Source of the DNA: Desulfocapsa sp.
GTDB lineage: Bacteria; Desulfobacterota; Desulfobulbia; Desulfobulbales; Desulfocapsaceae
Direction of reading: 5' to 3'
DNA length: 64,000 nt
NCBI GenBank assembly: GCA_016765495.1
Contig: JAESPV010000008.1
Span: 5,497-69,496, forward strand
The position numbers and the translations under genes were made by a program. Positions 9,503-18,561 of this stretch are shown in pieces (the first letter of the stretch is position 1; every line of letters begins with the position of its first letter). The notes beneath the pieces are model-generated. The model ran no database searches, had not been told where the DNA came from, and saw only the letters and a program-made list of their open reading frames with translations.

Positions 9503-10369
9503 ATGGATAGTAAATCTGCAAAACAAAATATTTTAATTGTTGATGACACACCAGTAAATATCAGTGTGTTAGGGGAGTCTCTTTCCCACGATTACCAGGT
9601 CTTTATTGCTACCAGTGGTAATGATGCCCTGAAACAAATAGAGAGGATTTCGCCTGATTTGATCCTGCTCGATATTGTGATGCCGAAGATGGATGGGTAT
9701 GAAGTTTGTCGAAGATTGAAGGAAAAAAAGAAAAGCAGCAAAATTCCAATAATATTTATTACTGCAAAATCAACTTTGGAGGATGAATCAAAAGGACTAG
9801 AGCTCGGAGCAGTTGACTATATAAGAAAACCTTTCAATTTAGCCATAGTCAAAAGCAGAATCCATACGCATCTTTCTCTGCAAAAGGCTCGATACAGTGC
9901 AGAAAAACTGGTCGCTGAGCGAACCGGTGAGCTGTTGAAGACACAGAGAAATCTGCAGGAGACAAATACAGCTCTGGAGGTTCTCTTGCGCCGGAGAGAT
10001 CGGGAAAAGCTTGAGTTTGAAAATGAGATTATGTCGAATGTTAACAAACTTGTTCGTCCTTATCTTGAAAAGCTTGAGTCCGTTATCAGCGCAGAAAAAT
10101 ATAAGGTTATTCTCCAAGCCGCTATTATGAATCTCAATGAAATAGTGGATCCTTTCTCCCGTGGCTACCTGGCAAGTCTTGCTCAATTGACACCGGCAGA
10201 AATGCAGGTGGCAAATTTTATTAAAATGGGAAAGACTTCAAAAGAAATTGCCTCTTTCCTGGATATCTCCCTTCGTACCGTAGAAGTTCATCGCAGCAGA
10301 ATCAGGAAAAAGTTAGGATTGACAAAAAGAACGGCTAGTCTTCGTGAACATCTGCTTTCATATTTGTAA
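9503..10369 (+). CDS. Response regulator, REC-coiled coil-LuxR HTH
   Basis: A 288-residue two-component response regulator. The receiver (residues ~8-125) has the acidic pair after ILIV, the phospho-acceptor D57 in LLDIVMPKMDG and the conserved KP loop (RKPFN). A predicted coiled coil (~130-185) follows. The C-terminus is a LuxR-type helix-turn-helix (LTPAEMQVANFIKMGKTSKE, then LRTVEVHRSRIRKKLG), so it should bind DNA. The ATG at 9503 is chosen because the product then starts a few residues before the receiver, like the two paralogous regulators at 13294 and 40826. It lies 78 bp after the secreted protein gene and is probably in the same transcript. The cognate kinase is not evident; the nearby hybrid kinases are candidates. 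Confidence 0.92.
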   Translation: MDSKSAKQNILIVDDTPVNISVLGESLSHDYQVFIATSGNDALKQIERISPDLILLDIVMPKMDGYEVCRRLKEKKKSSKIPIIFITAKSTLEDESKGLELGAVDYIRKPFNLAIVKSRIHTHLSLQKARYSAEKLVAERTGELLKTQRNLQETNTALEVLLRRRDREKLEFENEIMSNVNKLVRPYLEKLESVISAEKYKVILQAAIMNLNEIVDPFSRGYLASLAQLTPAEMQVANFIKMGKTSKEIASFLDISLRTVEVHRSRIRKKLGLTKRTASLREHLLSYL

Positions 10370-10416
10370 TTCGTCATCTGAACAACCAGTTTATTTCATA
10401 ACGTCCCCCCCCCTCA

Positions 10417-10425
10417 AGTGTTTCC
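10417..10425 (+). repeat. Left target-site duplication of the MITE-like element
   Basis: AGTGTTTCC, immediately outside the left inverted repeat, matching exactly the nine bases immediately outside the right inverted repeat at 10788-10796. A run of nine C lies just upstream (10405-10413). Confidence 0.85.
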
Positions 10426-10787
10426 GGGTGCAATACAAAAAAGTGATACGCTTTGCATGTTGTTAATTATGGCTATGATAGTGGTTTTGTTGATGACAAC
10501 AAGGCGATATTAGTCCTGAAGGGACGATGTTGGAGAAACAATCGGAATATGGAGCATTCACAAACGCCGTCCCTTCAGGACTATAATACGGTGACACCTT
10601 ATCCCGGTGGTTAAAACCGCCGGCTTTACGACATTACCCCTTCGGGGTATTGATAACATTCCACATTCCACATTCGATATTCAATTTACATCACGGCCTC
10701 TCACAGATAAGCGCAGATTTCGAGCTCGCTTACCTTAATCACAACAAAATACACATACGCTATTTGTCACTTTATTGTATTGCACCC
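10426..10787. mobile_element. 362-bp non-autonomous transposable element (MITE-like)
   Basis: Bounded by terminal inverted repeats of 21 bp (10426-10446 and 10767-10787) that match at 20 positions, starting GGGTGCAATAC at each outer end. A perfect 9-bp direct repeat flanks it. These are the direct marks of a transposition event. No transposase or other plausible coding sequence fits inside, so it must have been moved in trans. The middle holds three hairpins (10511-10583, 10604-10623, 10635-10649). A 9-bp duplication fits several DDE transposase families (IS4/IS5-type groups among them); I do not assign one. Confidence 0.85.
10511..10649. repeat. Three-hairpin core of the element (REP-like)
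   Basis: First, a perfect 16-bp inverted repeat, TAGTCCTGAAGGGACG at 10511-10526 and its complement at 10568-10583; each arm can also fold on itself. Second, a nine-pair stem with one G-T pair at 10604-10623 (CCGGTGGTT / AACCGCCGG). Third, TACCCC-TTC-GGGGTA at 10635-10649. The series resembles REP/BIME-type clusters of hairpins, but no REP-associated transposase is in the window. Confidence 0.7.
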
Positions 10788-10796
10788 AGTGTTTCC
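10788..10796 (+). repeat. Right target-site duplication of the MITE-like element
   Basis: AGTGTTTCC, directly after the right inverted repeat and identical to 10417-10425. Confidence 0.85.
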
Positions 10797-10882
10797 ATAT
10801 CAAAGAAAAATGTAAACCAAAGCTTACAGCTCAGAAGTTAGGATAACGTAATGCCATGATGAATAGTTACAAGCAAGGAATT

Positions 10883-10901
10883 GATAATCATTTTTATTAT
10901 C
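10883..10901. promoter_or_regulatory. Fur-box-like palindrome upstream of the chemoreceptor
   Basis: GATAATCATTTTTATTATC agrees with the classic 19-bp Fur consensus at 15 of 19 positions and has perfect GATAAT/ATTATC outer arms. It lies 236 bp before the chemoreceptor start, which is far for direct repression unless the promoter is also far upstream. Candidate only. Confidence 0.4.
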
Positions 10902-10974
10902 ATTCGTTTTCCTGTGCCTGAAACAGTGTAACTCGTTTTATTTGTAGGAATAATTATTGGGACAGCAGGGGAAC

Positions 10975-11001
10975 TACGTACTTGTAGTACGTATACTAGT
11001 A
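10975..11001. repeat. Adjacent palindromes in the chemoreceptor leader
   Basis: A seven-pair inverted repeat TACGTAC-TTGTA-GTACGTA (10975-10993) is followed immediately by the palindrome TACTAGTA (10994-11001). This GTAC-rich patch looks like an operator or an RNA hairpin in the 5' region of the gene at 11138. No binding protein can be named. Confidence 0.45.
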
Positions 11002-11137
11002 CGTGTCTGTTCGTTGACTTAGCTCCTAATTTTGTGTGATTCTTTTCTTATTCGAAGAAGTCAAAGTAAAAGAACGCTGAATCAAGGGGGCGTACCATAA
11101 GTATAATCTCCCAAAAGCAAAACAGGAGAAAAGAACA

Positions 11138-13216
11138 ATGTGGAAAAATTTATCAATTAGCAAAAAACTGGGCCTTAGTTTTGGACTGGTATTGGTTTTA
11201 CTCAGTGCAGCAGGAGCAATCAGTTTTTCAGGTATAGGAAATATTGTGTTTAACGCCAGGCAGGTCATTGCCGGGAATGAGCTTGGTGCTCTTCTATCTC
11301 AAAAAGAGGCTGAGCGTCTTAGTTTTGGGCATGAAGTCAGTAGATTGTTCACGGACTATCGGGTGACGGAGCTTACTGTGCAGACTGATGTACGTCAGTC
11401 TGCCTTGGGCCAGTGGTTGTACGGTGAAGGAAGGGACGAAGCTGAAAGGATCGTACCGTCTCTTGCCCCGTTCTTCAGGGAGTTGGAAAAATCTCATGCT
11501 GAGTTATATAAATCGGCTGCTGCAATAAAGAACAAATTCGTGCAGGCTGATCTTCATCTGGCAGAGTTTCTTCTTCAAAAGGAAATAGACCATCTGAAGT
11601 GGTTTAATCAAATCCAGGATTATTTTCTCCACAACCATTCCGAACTCGACATACAGACAGATCATCGCAAATGTAAGTTAGGTATGGTTCTCTATGGGGA
11701 AAAAGGAAAAGAGATTGCGGCTTACGATCCGGAACTGGCTCGCCTCATTGAAGAGTTAAAGGAGCCACATAAAAAACTGCACGCATCTGTTATTAACATC
11801 CAGCAAGCAGATAAGCAGGAGCAGTCCGGGCTGAGTGGTCTTGCACAAATAAATAAAAGGCTTTCTGGCAATGCCATGCATGTTTTACAATCTGAAATCG
11901 TTCCGGCACTGAGCGAGACACTTGCCATTCTAGATAAAATGAAGGAACGGTCAGGTTTGCTGGTAGACCGTATGGCCGAAGCCAAAGCTATCTATACAGA
12001 CAATTTCCTGCCAAGTTCGCAGCAGATTGAGGAAGATTTTGCTAAGTTACTTCAGGAGGCGAGGAAGAACAGTATGAGTGATGAGGCCATGCTGCAAGCA
12101 GCCCAGAGTACCCAAAGAATGGTCGCTATTATAGCTGTTATTGCTGTTATTGCTGGTGTGGGTATTGCTCTGTTCCTTGCTCGGGATATATCAAGGCCAC
12201 TTGCTAAAGGTGTTACATTTGCAAGATTAATTTCAGAAGGTGATTTGACCCAACAGTTGGATATTCAGCAAAAAGATGAAATTGGTGTACTTGCGCAGGC
12301 ATTAAATGAGATGGTTGCAAAGGTTCGCCTGATGTTTAAGGATATTACAACCGGTGTCCAGACATTATCGTCTGCATCCACTGAACTTTCAGCAATTTCC
12401 AACCAGATGTCTGCCAATGCTGAACAGACAACCGGGAAGGCAAATGGTGTTGCAGCCGCCGCCGAGGAGATGAGTGTAAATATGAACTCTGTTGCCGCAG
12501 CTTCTGAAGAAACCTCAGTGAATGTAAATATGGTTGCAGCGGCCGCGGAAGAGATGTCCACAACAATAACAGAAATTTCAGTTAATACTGAAAAAACACA
12601 CTCTATTACTGGAAATGCTGTCAGCCAGTCTCAGGATGCCTCCCGAAAGATCAATGAGCTGGGCATTGCAGCTCGGGAAATAGGGAAGGTAACAGAGGTA
12701 ATCACGGAAATTTCAGAACAGACAAACCTGCTTGCACTCAATGCGACCATTGAAGCAGCACGGGCTGGGGAGGCTGGCAAGGGCTTTGCTGTTGTGGCCA
12801 ATGAGATTAAAGATCTTGCCAAACAAACATCTGCCGCAACGGGCGAGATAAAAGAGAAGATTTTAACGGTTCAGAGTGTAACAAATGATTCGGTCGCAGA
12901 AATATCCAAAATTTCAGAAATTATAAGTGAAGTAAATAAAATGGTATCTTCTATTTCCGTAACCGTTGAAGAACAGGCTGAGGCCACCAGGGAAATATCC
13001 GGCAACATTGCCCAGGCTTCTCAAGGTATTCAGGAAGTGAATGAGAATGTGGCTCAGGCATCATCTGTAACAGGAGAAGTGGCCATGGATATTGCAGAAG
13101 TGGGACAGGCTTCAGCTGAAATGAGCAACAGCAGCAGCCAGGTGAATGTCAGCGCTGAAGAGTTGAGCAAACTGGCAGAACGATTAACCGGGATGGTGAA
13201 TCAATTTAAGGTCTGA
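11138..13216 (+). CDS. Methyl-accepting chemotaxis protein with two CZB-like sensor domains
   Basis: A 692-residue chemoreceptor that should pass a ligand signal to CheA. Membrane segments are at ~10-33 and ~329-349, with a HAMP domain (~350-402) and a full signalling domain with the hairpin tip [20 protein letters not shown]. The periplasmic part holds two similar stretches. The second (about 150-216) has the chemoreceptor zinc-binding (CZB) pattern H152, C179 in KCKLG, H211 and H215. The first (about 63-125) has the same frame, with H65 and H120, but Ser in place of Cys and Tyr in place of the last His. The ATG follows AGGAG. Six bases of the HD-GYP gene's longer possible frame touch its end. 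Confidence 0.93.
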   Translation: MWKNLSISKKLGLSFGLVLVLLSAAGAISFSGIGNIVFNARQVIAGNELGALLSQKEAERLSFGHEVSRLFTDYRVTELTVQTDVRQSALGQWLYGEGRDEAERIVPSLAPFFRELEKSHAELYKSAAAIKNKFVQADLHLAEFLLQKEIDHLKWFNQIQDYFLHNHSELDIQTDHRKCKLGMVLYGEKGKEIAAYDPELARLIEELKEPHKKLHASVINIQQADKQEQSGLSGLAQINKRLSGNAMHVLQSEIVPALSETLAILDKMKERSGLLVDRMAEAKAIYTDNFLPSSQQIEEDFAKLLQEARKNSMSDEAMLQAAQSTQRMVAIIAVIAVIAGVGIALFLARDISRPLAKGVTFARLISEGDLTQQLDIQQKDEIGVLAQALNEMVAKVRLMFKDITTGVQTLSSASTELSAISNQMSANAEQTTGKANGVAAAAEEMSVNMNSVAAASEETSVNVNMVAAAAEEMSTTITEISVNTEKTHSITGNAVSQSQDASRKINELGIAAREIGKVTEVITEISEQTNLLALNATIEAARAGEAGKGFAVVANEIKDLAKQTSAATGEIKEKILTVQSVTNDSVAEISKISEIISEVNKMVSSISVTVEEQAEATREISGNIAQASQGIQEVNENVAQASSVTGEVAMDIAEVGQASAEMSNSSSQVNVSAEELSKLAERLTGMVNQFKV

Positions 13217-13293
13217 TGCACAGCGATGGAGGGGGAGAGTGTACGTTTCCCACCCATCATCAATTATTCGTAACGTACATAGTGGAAACAGTT

Positions 13294-14391
13294 ATGGATC
13301 AACAAGAAGTACCATTCTCCCTGGACAAGCAGAAAATTCTGATTGTCGATGATACTCCCGGAAATATCATCCTGCTGGGGAAGGCATTGCAAAATCGGTA
13401 TAACATCATTGTGGCCACCAATGGGTATGATGCTCTGCGTGTGGCTCAGGAGTCACCGTGTCCGGATCTCATTCTTCTTGATATCGTGATGCATGGCCTG
13501 GACGGATTTGAAGTTTGCGAGCGCCTTAAAAACAATGCTGTCACCAGGAAAATTCCGGTTATCTTTGTGACCGCCAAGGGAGAAAATGAAAATGAGGCCA
13601 GAGGGTTTGAAGTTGGTGGTGTTGACTATATTACCAAGCCCATAAATCCGGTTCTTGTTCGAGCCAGGGTGCAGACGCACCTTGCTCTGTATGACCAGAA
13701 CCGGGTACTGGAAGAACGAGTCCGGGAACGTACCCTGGAAATTCTTCATATTCAGGATGTGACAATCTATAGCATGGCTGTTCTTGCCGAAACACGTGAT
13801 AATGAAACGGGGAAACATATTATGCGTACCCAGCACTACGTACGAGTACTGGCAGAACAATTGATAAAGGCAGGAAAATATCGTGATTATCTTGATGCTG
13901 CCAGAATTAATCTTCTTTTTAAATCTGCTCCGCTGCATGACATCGGCAAGGTCGGGATAGCAGACAGTATCCTTTTGAAACCTGGGAAACTGACAGAGGA
14001 GGAATTTGCCGTGATGAAAAAACATACCAGCTATGGTCGTGATGCCATAGTCAAGGCAGAGCAGGAGATTGGTGTGGGAAGCAGCACCACCTTTCTGACC
14101 ATGGCTCGTGAAATAGCCTATACCCACCATGAAAAATGGAATGGTCAGGGCTATCCGGAAGGGATTTGCGGTGATGCTATTCCATTGTCTGGCCGGCTTA
14201 TGGCTGTGGCTGATGTCTATGATGCTCTGATTAGCAAGCGAGTTTACAAAGAAGCTTTTTCCCATGAAAAGGCCGTGGCCATAATTATTGACGGAAGAGG
14301 AGAACATTTTGATCCAGAACTTGTGGATGCCTTTATTGAAGAGCAGGAGGTGTTCAGGGAAATTGCTCTGAAATATAGTGATGAGAAGTAA
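13294..14391 (+). CDS. Response regulator with HD-GYP domain (c-di-GMP phosphodiesterase type)
   Basis: A 365-residue regulator. The receiver (~15-130) has D63 as phospho-acceptor (LLDIVMHGLDG; the usual MPGMDG is altered). A linker helix leads to an HD-GYP domain with HDIGKVG and HHEKWNGQGYP, the metal- and substrate-binding motifs of active enzymes that hydrolyse c-di-GMP. It starts 78 bp after the chemoreceptor gene, so it is likely co-transcribed with it. An earlier ATG at 13216, coupled to the chemoreceptor stop, has an AAGG before it and cannot be ruled out; the 13294 start is favoured because it resembles the paralogous regulators. Confidence 0.93.
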   Translation: MDQQEVPFSLDKQKILIVDDTPGNIILLGKALQNRYNIIVATNGYDALRVAQESPCPDLILLDIVMHGLDGFEVCERLKNNAVTRKIPVIFVTAKGENENEARGFEVGGVDYITKPINPVLVRARVQTHLALYDQNRVLEERVRERTLEILHIQDVTIYSMAVLAETRDNETGKHIMRTQHYVRVLAEQLIKAGKYRDYLDAARINLLFKSAPLHDIGKVGIADSILLKPGKLTEEEFAVMKKHTSYGRDAIVKAEQEIGVGSSTTFLTMAREIAYTHHEKWNGQGYPEGICGDAIPLSGRLMAVADVYDALISKRVYKEAFSHEKAVAIIIDGRGEHFDPELVDAFIEEQEVFREIALKYSDEK

Positions 14392-14453
14392 CGTCGTCCG
14401 TAATATCCTTCTGCATACAAGTTGGAAAGTTTGTGTCTTCCGACAGGTCTGCT

Positions 14454-14483
14454 CCACTGAAACGTATTGTTAGCAGTGGTTTT
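14454..14483 (+). terminator. Possible weak terminator after the HD-GYP gene
   Basis: Six-pair stem CCACTG/CAGTGG (14454-14459 and 14474-14479) followed by TTTTCT, 63 bp past the stop codon. A TTGACA hexamer at about 14501 shortly after may start the next transcript, though no good -10 follows. Confidence 0.4.
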
Positions 14484-14531
14484 CTACAAAATGAAGTGTC
14501 TTGACATGCCAATATCCTACAAAAAAGAAGA

Positions 14532-17500
14532 ATGAGAATCGGGAATAAACTATTATTGACGTACGTTGTGGTTATTGCTCTGGTGGGAATTGCAGGTGTG
14601 CTGTTTTTCCATCAAACGGAAAAACTTCTGGTGACAGTGAGGGTTGAGCAGGCTCAGAGGGAGGCTGGAATAACACTGGAATTACTGGGTCTCCAGATGG
14701 GTCATTTGGTAACAAAAATGCAAGGATTAGGCTCGGGTGGATGGGTGTTCGGGGAAATAGTAAAATCCAATAAAAAATTTACAGAGCTGTTTTCCGGAAT
14801 GACTGAAACGGAGCAAACAGCTTACATTGACAAACAGGATGCACTCTGGAAAACTGCCACACTCAGCGGTATAGCAACGCCACTTATGGATCAGTTGCTG
14901 ACACATAAACTTTCTACTGTTTTAAGAAAAAAAAATTCTCTGTGGCAGGGTGATGCAGATACACCTCCCTTTAGTGAGATCTTTGTGACCAATAAATATG
15001 GTCTCATAACCGTTCTCACCAGTCCTACCTCAGACTACTCTCATGCAGATGAATATTGGTGGAAAAAGTCCGTCGAAACGGGAGCCTATATTTCTGCTCT
15101 CGAACATGATGAAAGCACAGGGGGCTATTCATTTAGTATCTGTATTCGCAGGGATGATGAAAATGGAAACCTATTGGGTGTTGTCAAAGGTGTCGTGAAC
15201 GTACAGGCGTTTTTCTCGCTTTTAGATAAAATGGGGACGAAGTTGAAAAAGTATGCTGGAGACACGGCGAACAGAAATGGCACTGCAGATCTTAAACTTC
15301 TGACCCATGACGGAAGGATTATTTACGCCTCAGAAAAAGAGTTTTCCATTGGGGATGATTTGAAAAGTACGCTGAATATACCCTGGCAGAAGGACCGTTT
15401 TACTCACTGGAATATCGCTAAAGGTGATACTGAAGGTGAGGGAGAGGAATTATTTATCTATCTATGCTCTGGAGATGATGCTGTTGAGGGTATGGATTGG
15501 ATCCTGGTTCTCGAATACGAAACAGAAGAGATTTTTGCTTATGTTAAAAAGCAGAAAAAAATTGCCATATTTATAGTTGTTTTCTTGCTTGTTGTAGTGT
15601 TCTCAGGTAGATGGCTTGTGACTCACTACTGGATTACCAGGCATTTGAATAGAATGATCCGGGCAGTAAAGAAAGTCGGTGCGGGTGAGTTTGATGCCAG
15701 AATCGAAATACGCTCGAATGATGAATTCGGCGTATTGGCACGAGCATTTAACACCATGGCCTCAAAGCTGAATTCTTTTAGCAGTGAGCTTGTTAAGGCT
15801 AGAGATTACACCAATAATATTATTTCCTCCATGGATGAGATTCTCATTGTCACGTCACAGGACGGTGTTATTGAAAAAGTAAATTATGCAGCCTGCAAAC
15901 TCCTTGACTACACAGAACGAGAGTTGTCAGGGAGGCAGGTCAAAGAACTCTTTGTAGAAGACAATGATGGGATTCTTAATGAAAAACTGATAAACCTTAG
16001 CAAAGGAGAGTCTTTCACGGAGTTGGAGGTGGATTGCCGATCTAGCTGTAACATGGAAATCCCTGTTTTTCTTTCCGGGTTAATTATGCGGAGTGAGGAC
16101 GGTGCTGTTCAGGGACTTCTTTTTATCGCAAGTGATATGCGGGACAGCAAGCTGATGCAGGAATTACAGGGAGTTACCGAACAACTTGGGCAGAAAATTA
16201 TTGAACAGCAAAAGACGGAGAAGGAACTGATTATAGCCAAAGAATTTGCTGAAAATGCAAACCGTGTCAAATCCGAATTTCTGGCCAATATGAGCCACGA
16301 GGTCAGGACTCCAATGAATGCGATCATCGGCCTCAGTGAACTGGCTTTGGACAGTAATCTGAGCCGGAAACACAGGGACTATCTGGAAAAAATCCATAGT
16401 TCTTCACGTTCTCTGCTTGGAATTATCAATGACATCCTTGATCTGTCAAGGATAGAGGCCGGTAAACTGACCATGGAGAAGAAGGACTTTTGCCTGCAGG
16501 AAGTCCTGGAAGGAATCGCCACTCTTTTCAGCCCAAGAATCCAGAAAAAAGATATTGAGTTTCTGGTTCATCATCATTCCGATGTCCCCGTATTCCTTGT
16601 GGGAGATGCTCTGCGGCTGCATCAAATTCTGGTTAATCTGGTTGGCAACAGCCTTAAATTTACTGAGAAAGGGGAAATATCTCTCCAGGTAACACTGGAA
16701 TCCCGGGAACAGGATGAAGTTATTCTCCAATTCACTGTGCGGGACAGCGGTATCGGTGTCGACCTGGAAAACCTAGATACTCTTTTTGATCATTTTACCC
16801 AGGCAGACAGTTCCACCACTCGTAAATATGGAGGCACGGGCTTGGGACTGGCCATTTGCAAACAACTGGTGGAAATGATGGGTGGGCATATTGATGTGAG
16901 CAGCCCTGAAGGGATGGGCGCCGTTTTCAGCTTTACCGCTCACTTTGGCCTGAGTGCAGATAAACCGGCAAACGTTCTCAAGGCGGCAGCCGGGAAAGTA
17001 CCGGAATTGCGTATTTTAGTGGTTGATGATAGTGACGCGAATTGTCAGCTTGTCAGTGCCATCTTGAGTTCTTTTTCTTTTGTACCCACGGTTGTATCAA
17101 GCGGTGAAGAGGCCCTTGCTTTATTGAATGAACCGGAAAATACCTTCGATCTTGCCATTATTGACTGGAAGATGCCAGGTATGGATGGAGTTGCTACCTG
17201 TGAGGCGATACGGCGGAATAAGACGATAAGCTCTCTGCCCATATTGCTGACAACCGGTTATAATCCGGAAGAGCTGGAAGGTGTCGCCGGTTCCCTGGCT
17301 CAGGGCTTTCTCGCTAAACCCATAACCGTCTCTCCTCTTTTTGACGCTGTCACGACAATCCTTGGCTACGAGTCTATAAGGGAGTATGGGCAGCCTGATG
17401 AATGGACGCATGAGCAAAGCAGTGCCATGACCAGAATTAAAGGAGCCCGTGTTCTTCTCGTTGAAGATAACAGTATTAATCGTCAGGTGATAGAAGAGAT

Positions 17501-18491
17501 GCTGGGCAAGGCAGAACTGTATATTGACGCTGCTGAAAATGGTCAGGCCGCCTTGAAAAAACTCAGTAGTACAGAGGAAGGGTATGATGTAATTCTTATG
17601 GATATTCAGATGCCGGTAATGGATGGATTTCAGACCACAGAGGAGATTCGAAAAAAAGAGATAACTCTTCCTGTTATTGCCATGACTGCCAATGCCATGG
17701 ATGGTGACAGAGATAAATGTCTGGCTGTTGGTATGGATGATTATATGGCGAAGCCAATTAGTCGCAAAGAACTCTTCGAGGTACTTTCCAGGTGGATACC
17801 AGAAAACATGAATGAGCGAAAGATGCAGAATAAACAGCCGGCGACTCATTTGAACGTCGATGCCAGGGAGTTACAAAACAGTTCTTCAGAAAACAGAAAC
17901 CCCACACTCCCGGAAAGTATTGCCGGAATAAATATTAAACAGGGGCTTGGCAGAGTCGATGGCGACCTTGCACTGTATCTGCGACTGGTAAAAGAATTTG
18001 TGGATAATTACAGGACAGTAGATCAGGAGATTCTTGCTGCCCTTGAGAGTGGAGATCAGGAAGGCGGTGACAGGCTTGTGCATACGATTAAAGGAGTGGC
18101 TGGGACCCTTGGCGCAGCAGATCTTGCGGCGGCTTCTCTTGCGCTTGAGCAGGCAGCTAAGACAAAGACAGGGAGAGCTGCGCCATTTTCTCACTTTCAA
18201 TCCGCACTACAGGTGGCTGTGACCTCTTTTTCTACTCTTTTGGCGGCAGGTGAAGAAGAGCAATCCGCAGTACAACAAAACATCCCCTATGACCGGGATA
18301 GGGTGGCTAAGGAATTGGCCCAATTGTCGGTCATGCTGAAAAACAATGATTTTGAGGCAGTGAATAAATGGCAGGATCTCAAAATGCAGTTGCAGGAACA
18401 GCCATCAGCAACTCTGGAGACAATAGAAAATTGCCTGAATAGGTTTGATTTTGAGGGGGCTCTTACGATTTTGCCCGAGATACATTGTTAA
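14532..18491 (+). CDS. Hybrid sensor histidine kinase: dCache-HAMP-PAS-HK-REC-REC-Hpt
   Basis: First of three tandem hybrid kinases, 1319 residues. It has a membrane segment (~6-27), a large periplasmic double-Cache-type sensor (~30-340), a second membrane segment (~347-366), HAMP (~367-420) and PAS (~430-545). The dimerisation domain has phospho-acceptor H589 (NMSHEVRTP), followed by a complete ATPase domain with N box and GTGLGLAI. Two receivers follow with acceptors D878 ([11 protein letters not shown]) and D1024 ([11 protein letters not shown]), and a C-terminal Hpt domain with H1184 (VHTIKGVAG). It contains all parts of a four-step phosphorelay in one chain, with an output left to a separate regulator. 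Confidence 0.94.
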   Translation: MRIGNKLLLTYVVVIALVGIAGVLFFHQTEKLLVTVRVEQAQREAGITLELLGLQMGHLVTKMQGLGSGGWVFGEIVKSNKKFTELFSGMTETEQTAYIDKQDALWKTATLSGIATPLMDQLLTHKLSTVLRKKNSLWQGDADTPPFSEIFVTNKYGLITVLTSPTSDYSHADEYWWKKSVETGAYISALEHDESTGGYSFSICIRRDDENGNLLGVVKGVVNVQAFFSLLDKMGTKLKKYAGDTANRNGTADLKLLTHDGRIIYASEKEFSIGDDLKSTLNIPWQKDRFTHWNIAKGDTEGEGEELFIYLCSGDDAVEGMDWILVLEYETEEIFAYVKKQKKIAIFIVVFLLVVVFSGRWLVTHYWITRHLNRMIRAVKKVGAGEFDARIEIRSNDEFGVLARAFNTMASKLNSFSSELVKARDYTNNIISSMDEILIVTSQDGVIEKVNYAACKLLDYTERELSGRQVKELFVEDNDGILNEKLINLSKGESFTELEVDCRSSCNMEIPVFLSGLIMRSEDGAVQGLLFIASDMRDSKLMQELQGVTEQLGQKIIEQQKTEKELIIAKEFAENANRVKSEFLANMSHEVRTPMNAIIGLSELALDSNLSRKHRDYLEKIHSSSRSLLGIINDILDLSRIEAGKLTMEKKDFCLQEVLEGIATLFSPRIQKKDIEFLVHHHSDVPVFLVGDALRLHQILVNLVGNSLKFTEKGEISLQVTLESREQDEVILQFTVRDSGIGVDLENLDTLFDHFTQADSSTTRKYGGTGLGLAICKQLVEMMGGHIDVSSPEGMGAVFSFTAHFGLSADKPANVLKAAAGKVPELRILVVDDSDANCQLVSAILSSFSFVPTVVSSGEEALALLNEPENTFDLAIIDWKMPGMDGVATCEAIRRNKTISSLPILLTTGYNPEELEGVAGSLAQGFLAKPITVSPLFDAVTTILGYESIREYGQPDEWTHEQSSAMTRIKGARVLLVEDNSINRQVIEEMLGKAELYIDAAENGQAALKKLSSTEEGYDVILMDIQMPVMDGFQTTEEIRKKEITLPVIAMTANAMDGDRDKCLAVGMDDYMAKPISRKELFEVLSRWIPENMNERKMQNKQPATHLNVDARELQNSSSENRNPTLPESIAGINIKQGLGRVDGDLALYLRLVKEFVDNYRTVDQEILAALESGDQEGGDRLVHTIKGVAGTLGAADLAAASLALEQAAKTKTGRAAPFSHFQSALQVAVTSFSTLLAAGEEEQSAVQQNIPYDRDRVAKELAQLSVMLKNNDFEAVNKWQDLKMQLQEQPSATLETIENCLNRFDFEGALTILPEIHC

Positions 18492-18561
18492 GAGTGTGTC
18501 TCAGCCCCAAAAACCACTAACCATACATTTTAGCATCGCTGGAATGGAGTAACACACCCAA

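Noticed and set aside
10650-10841. Small frame overlapping the right end of the MITE
   Set aside because: Crosses the inverted repeat and target duplication; no ribosome site and no similarity to transposase.
13453-14457. 334-codon frame antisense to the HD-GYP regulator
   Set aside because: Reflects codon use of the real gene; no recognisable domain and would oppose a conserved gene over its whole length.
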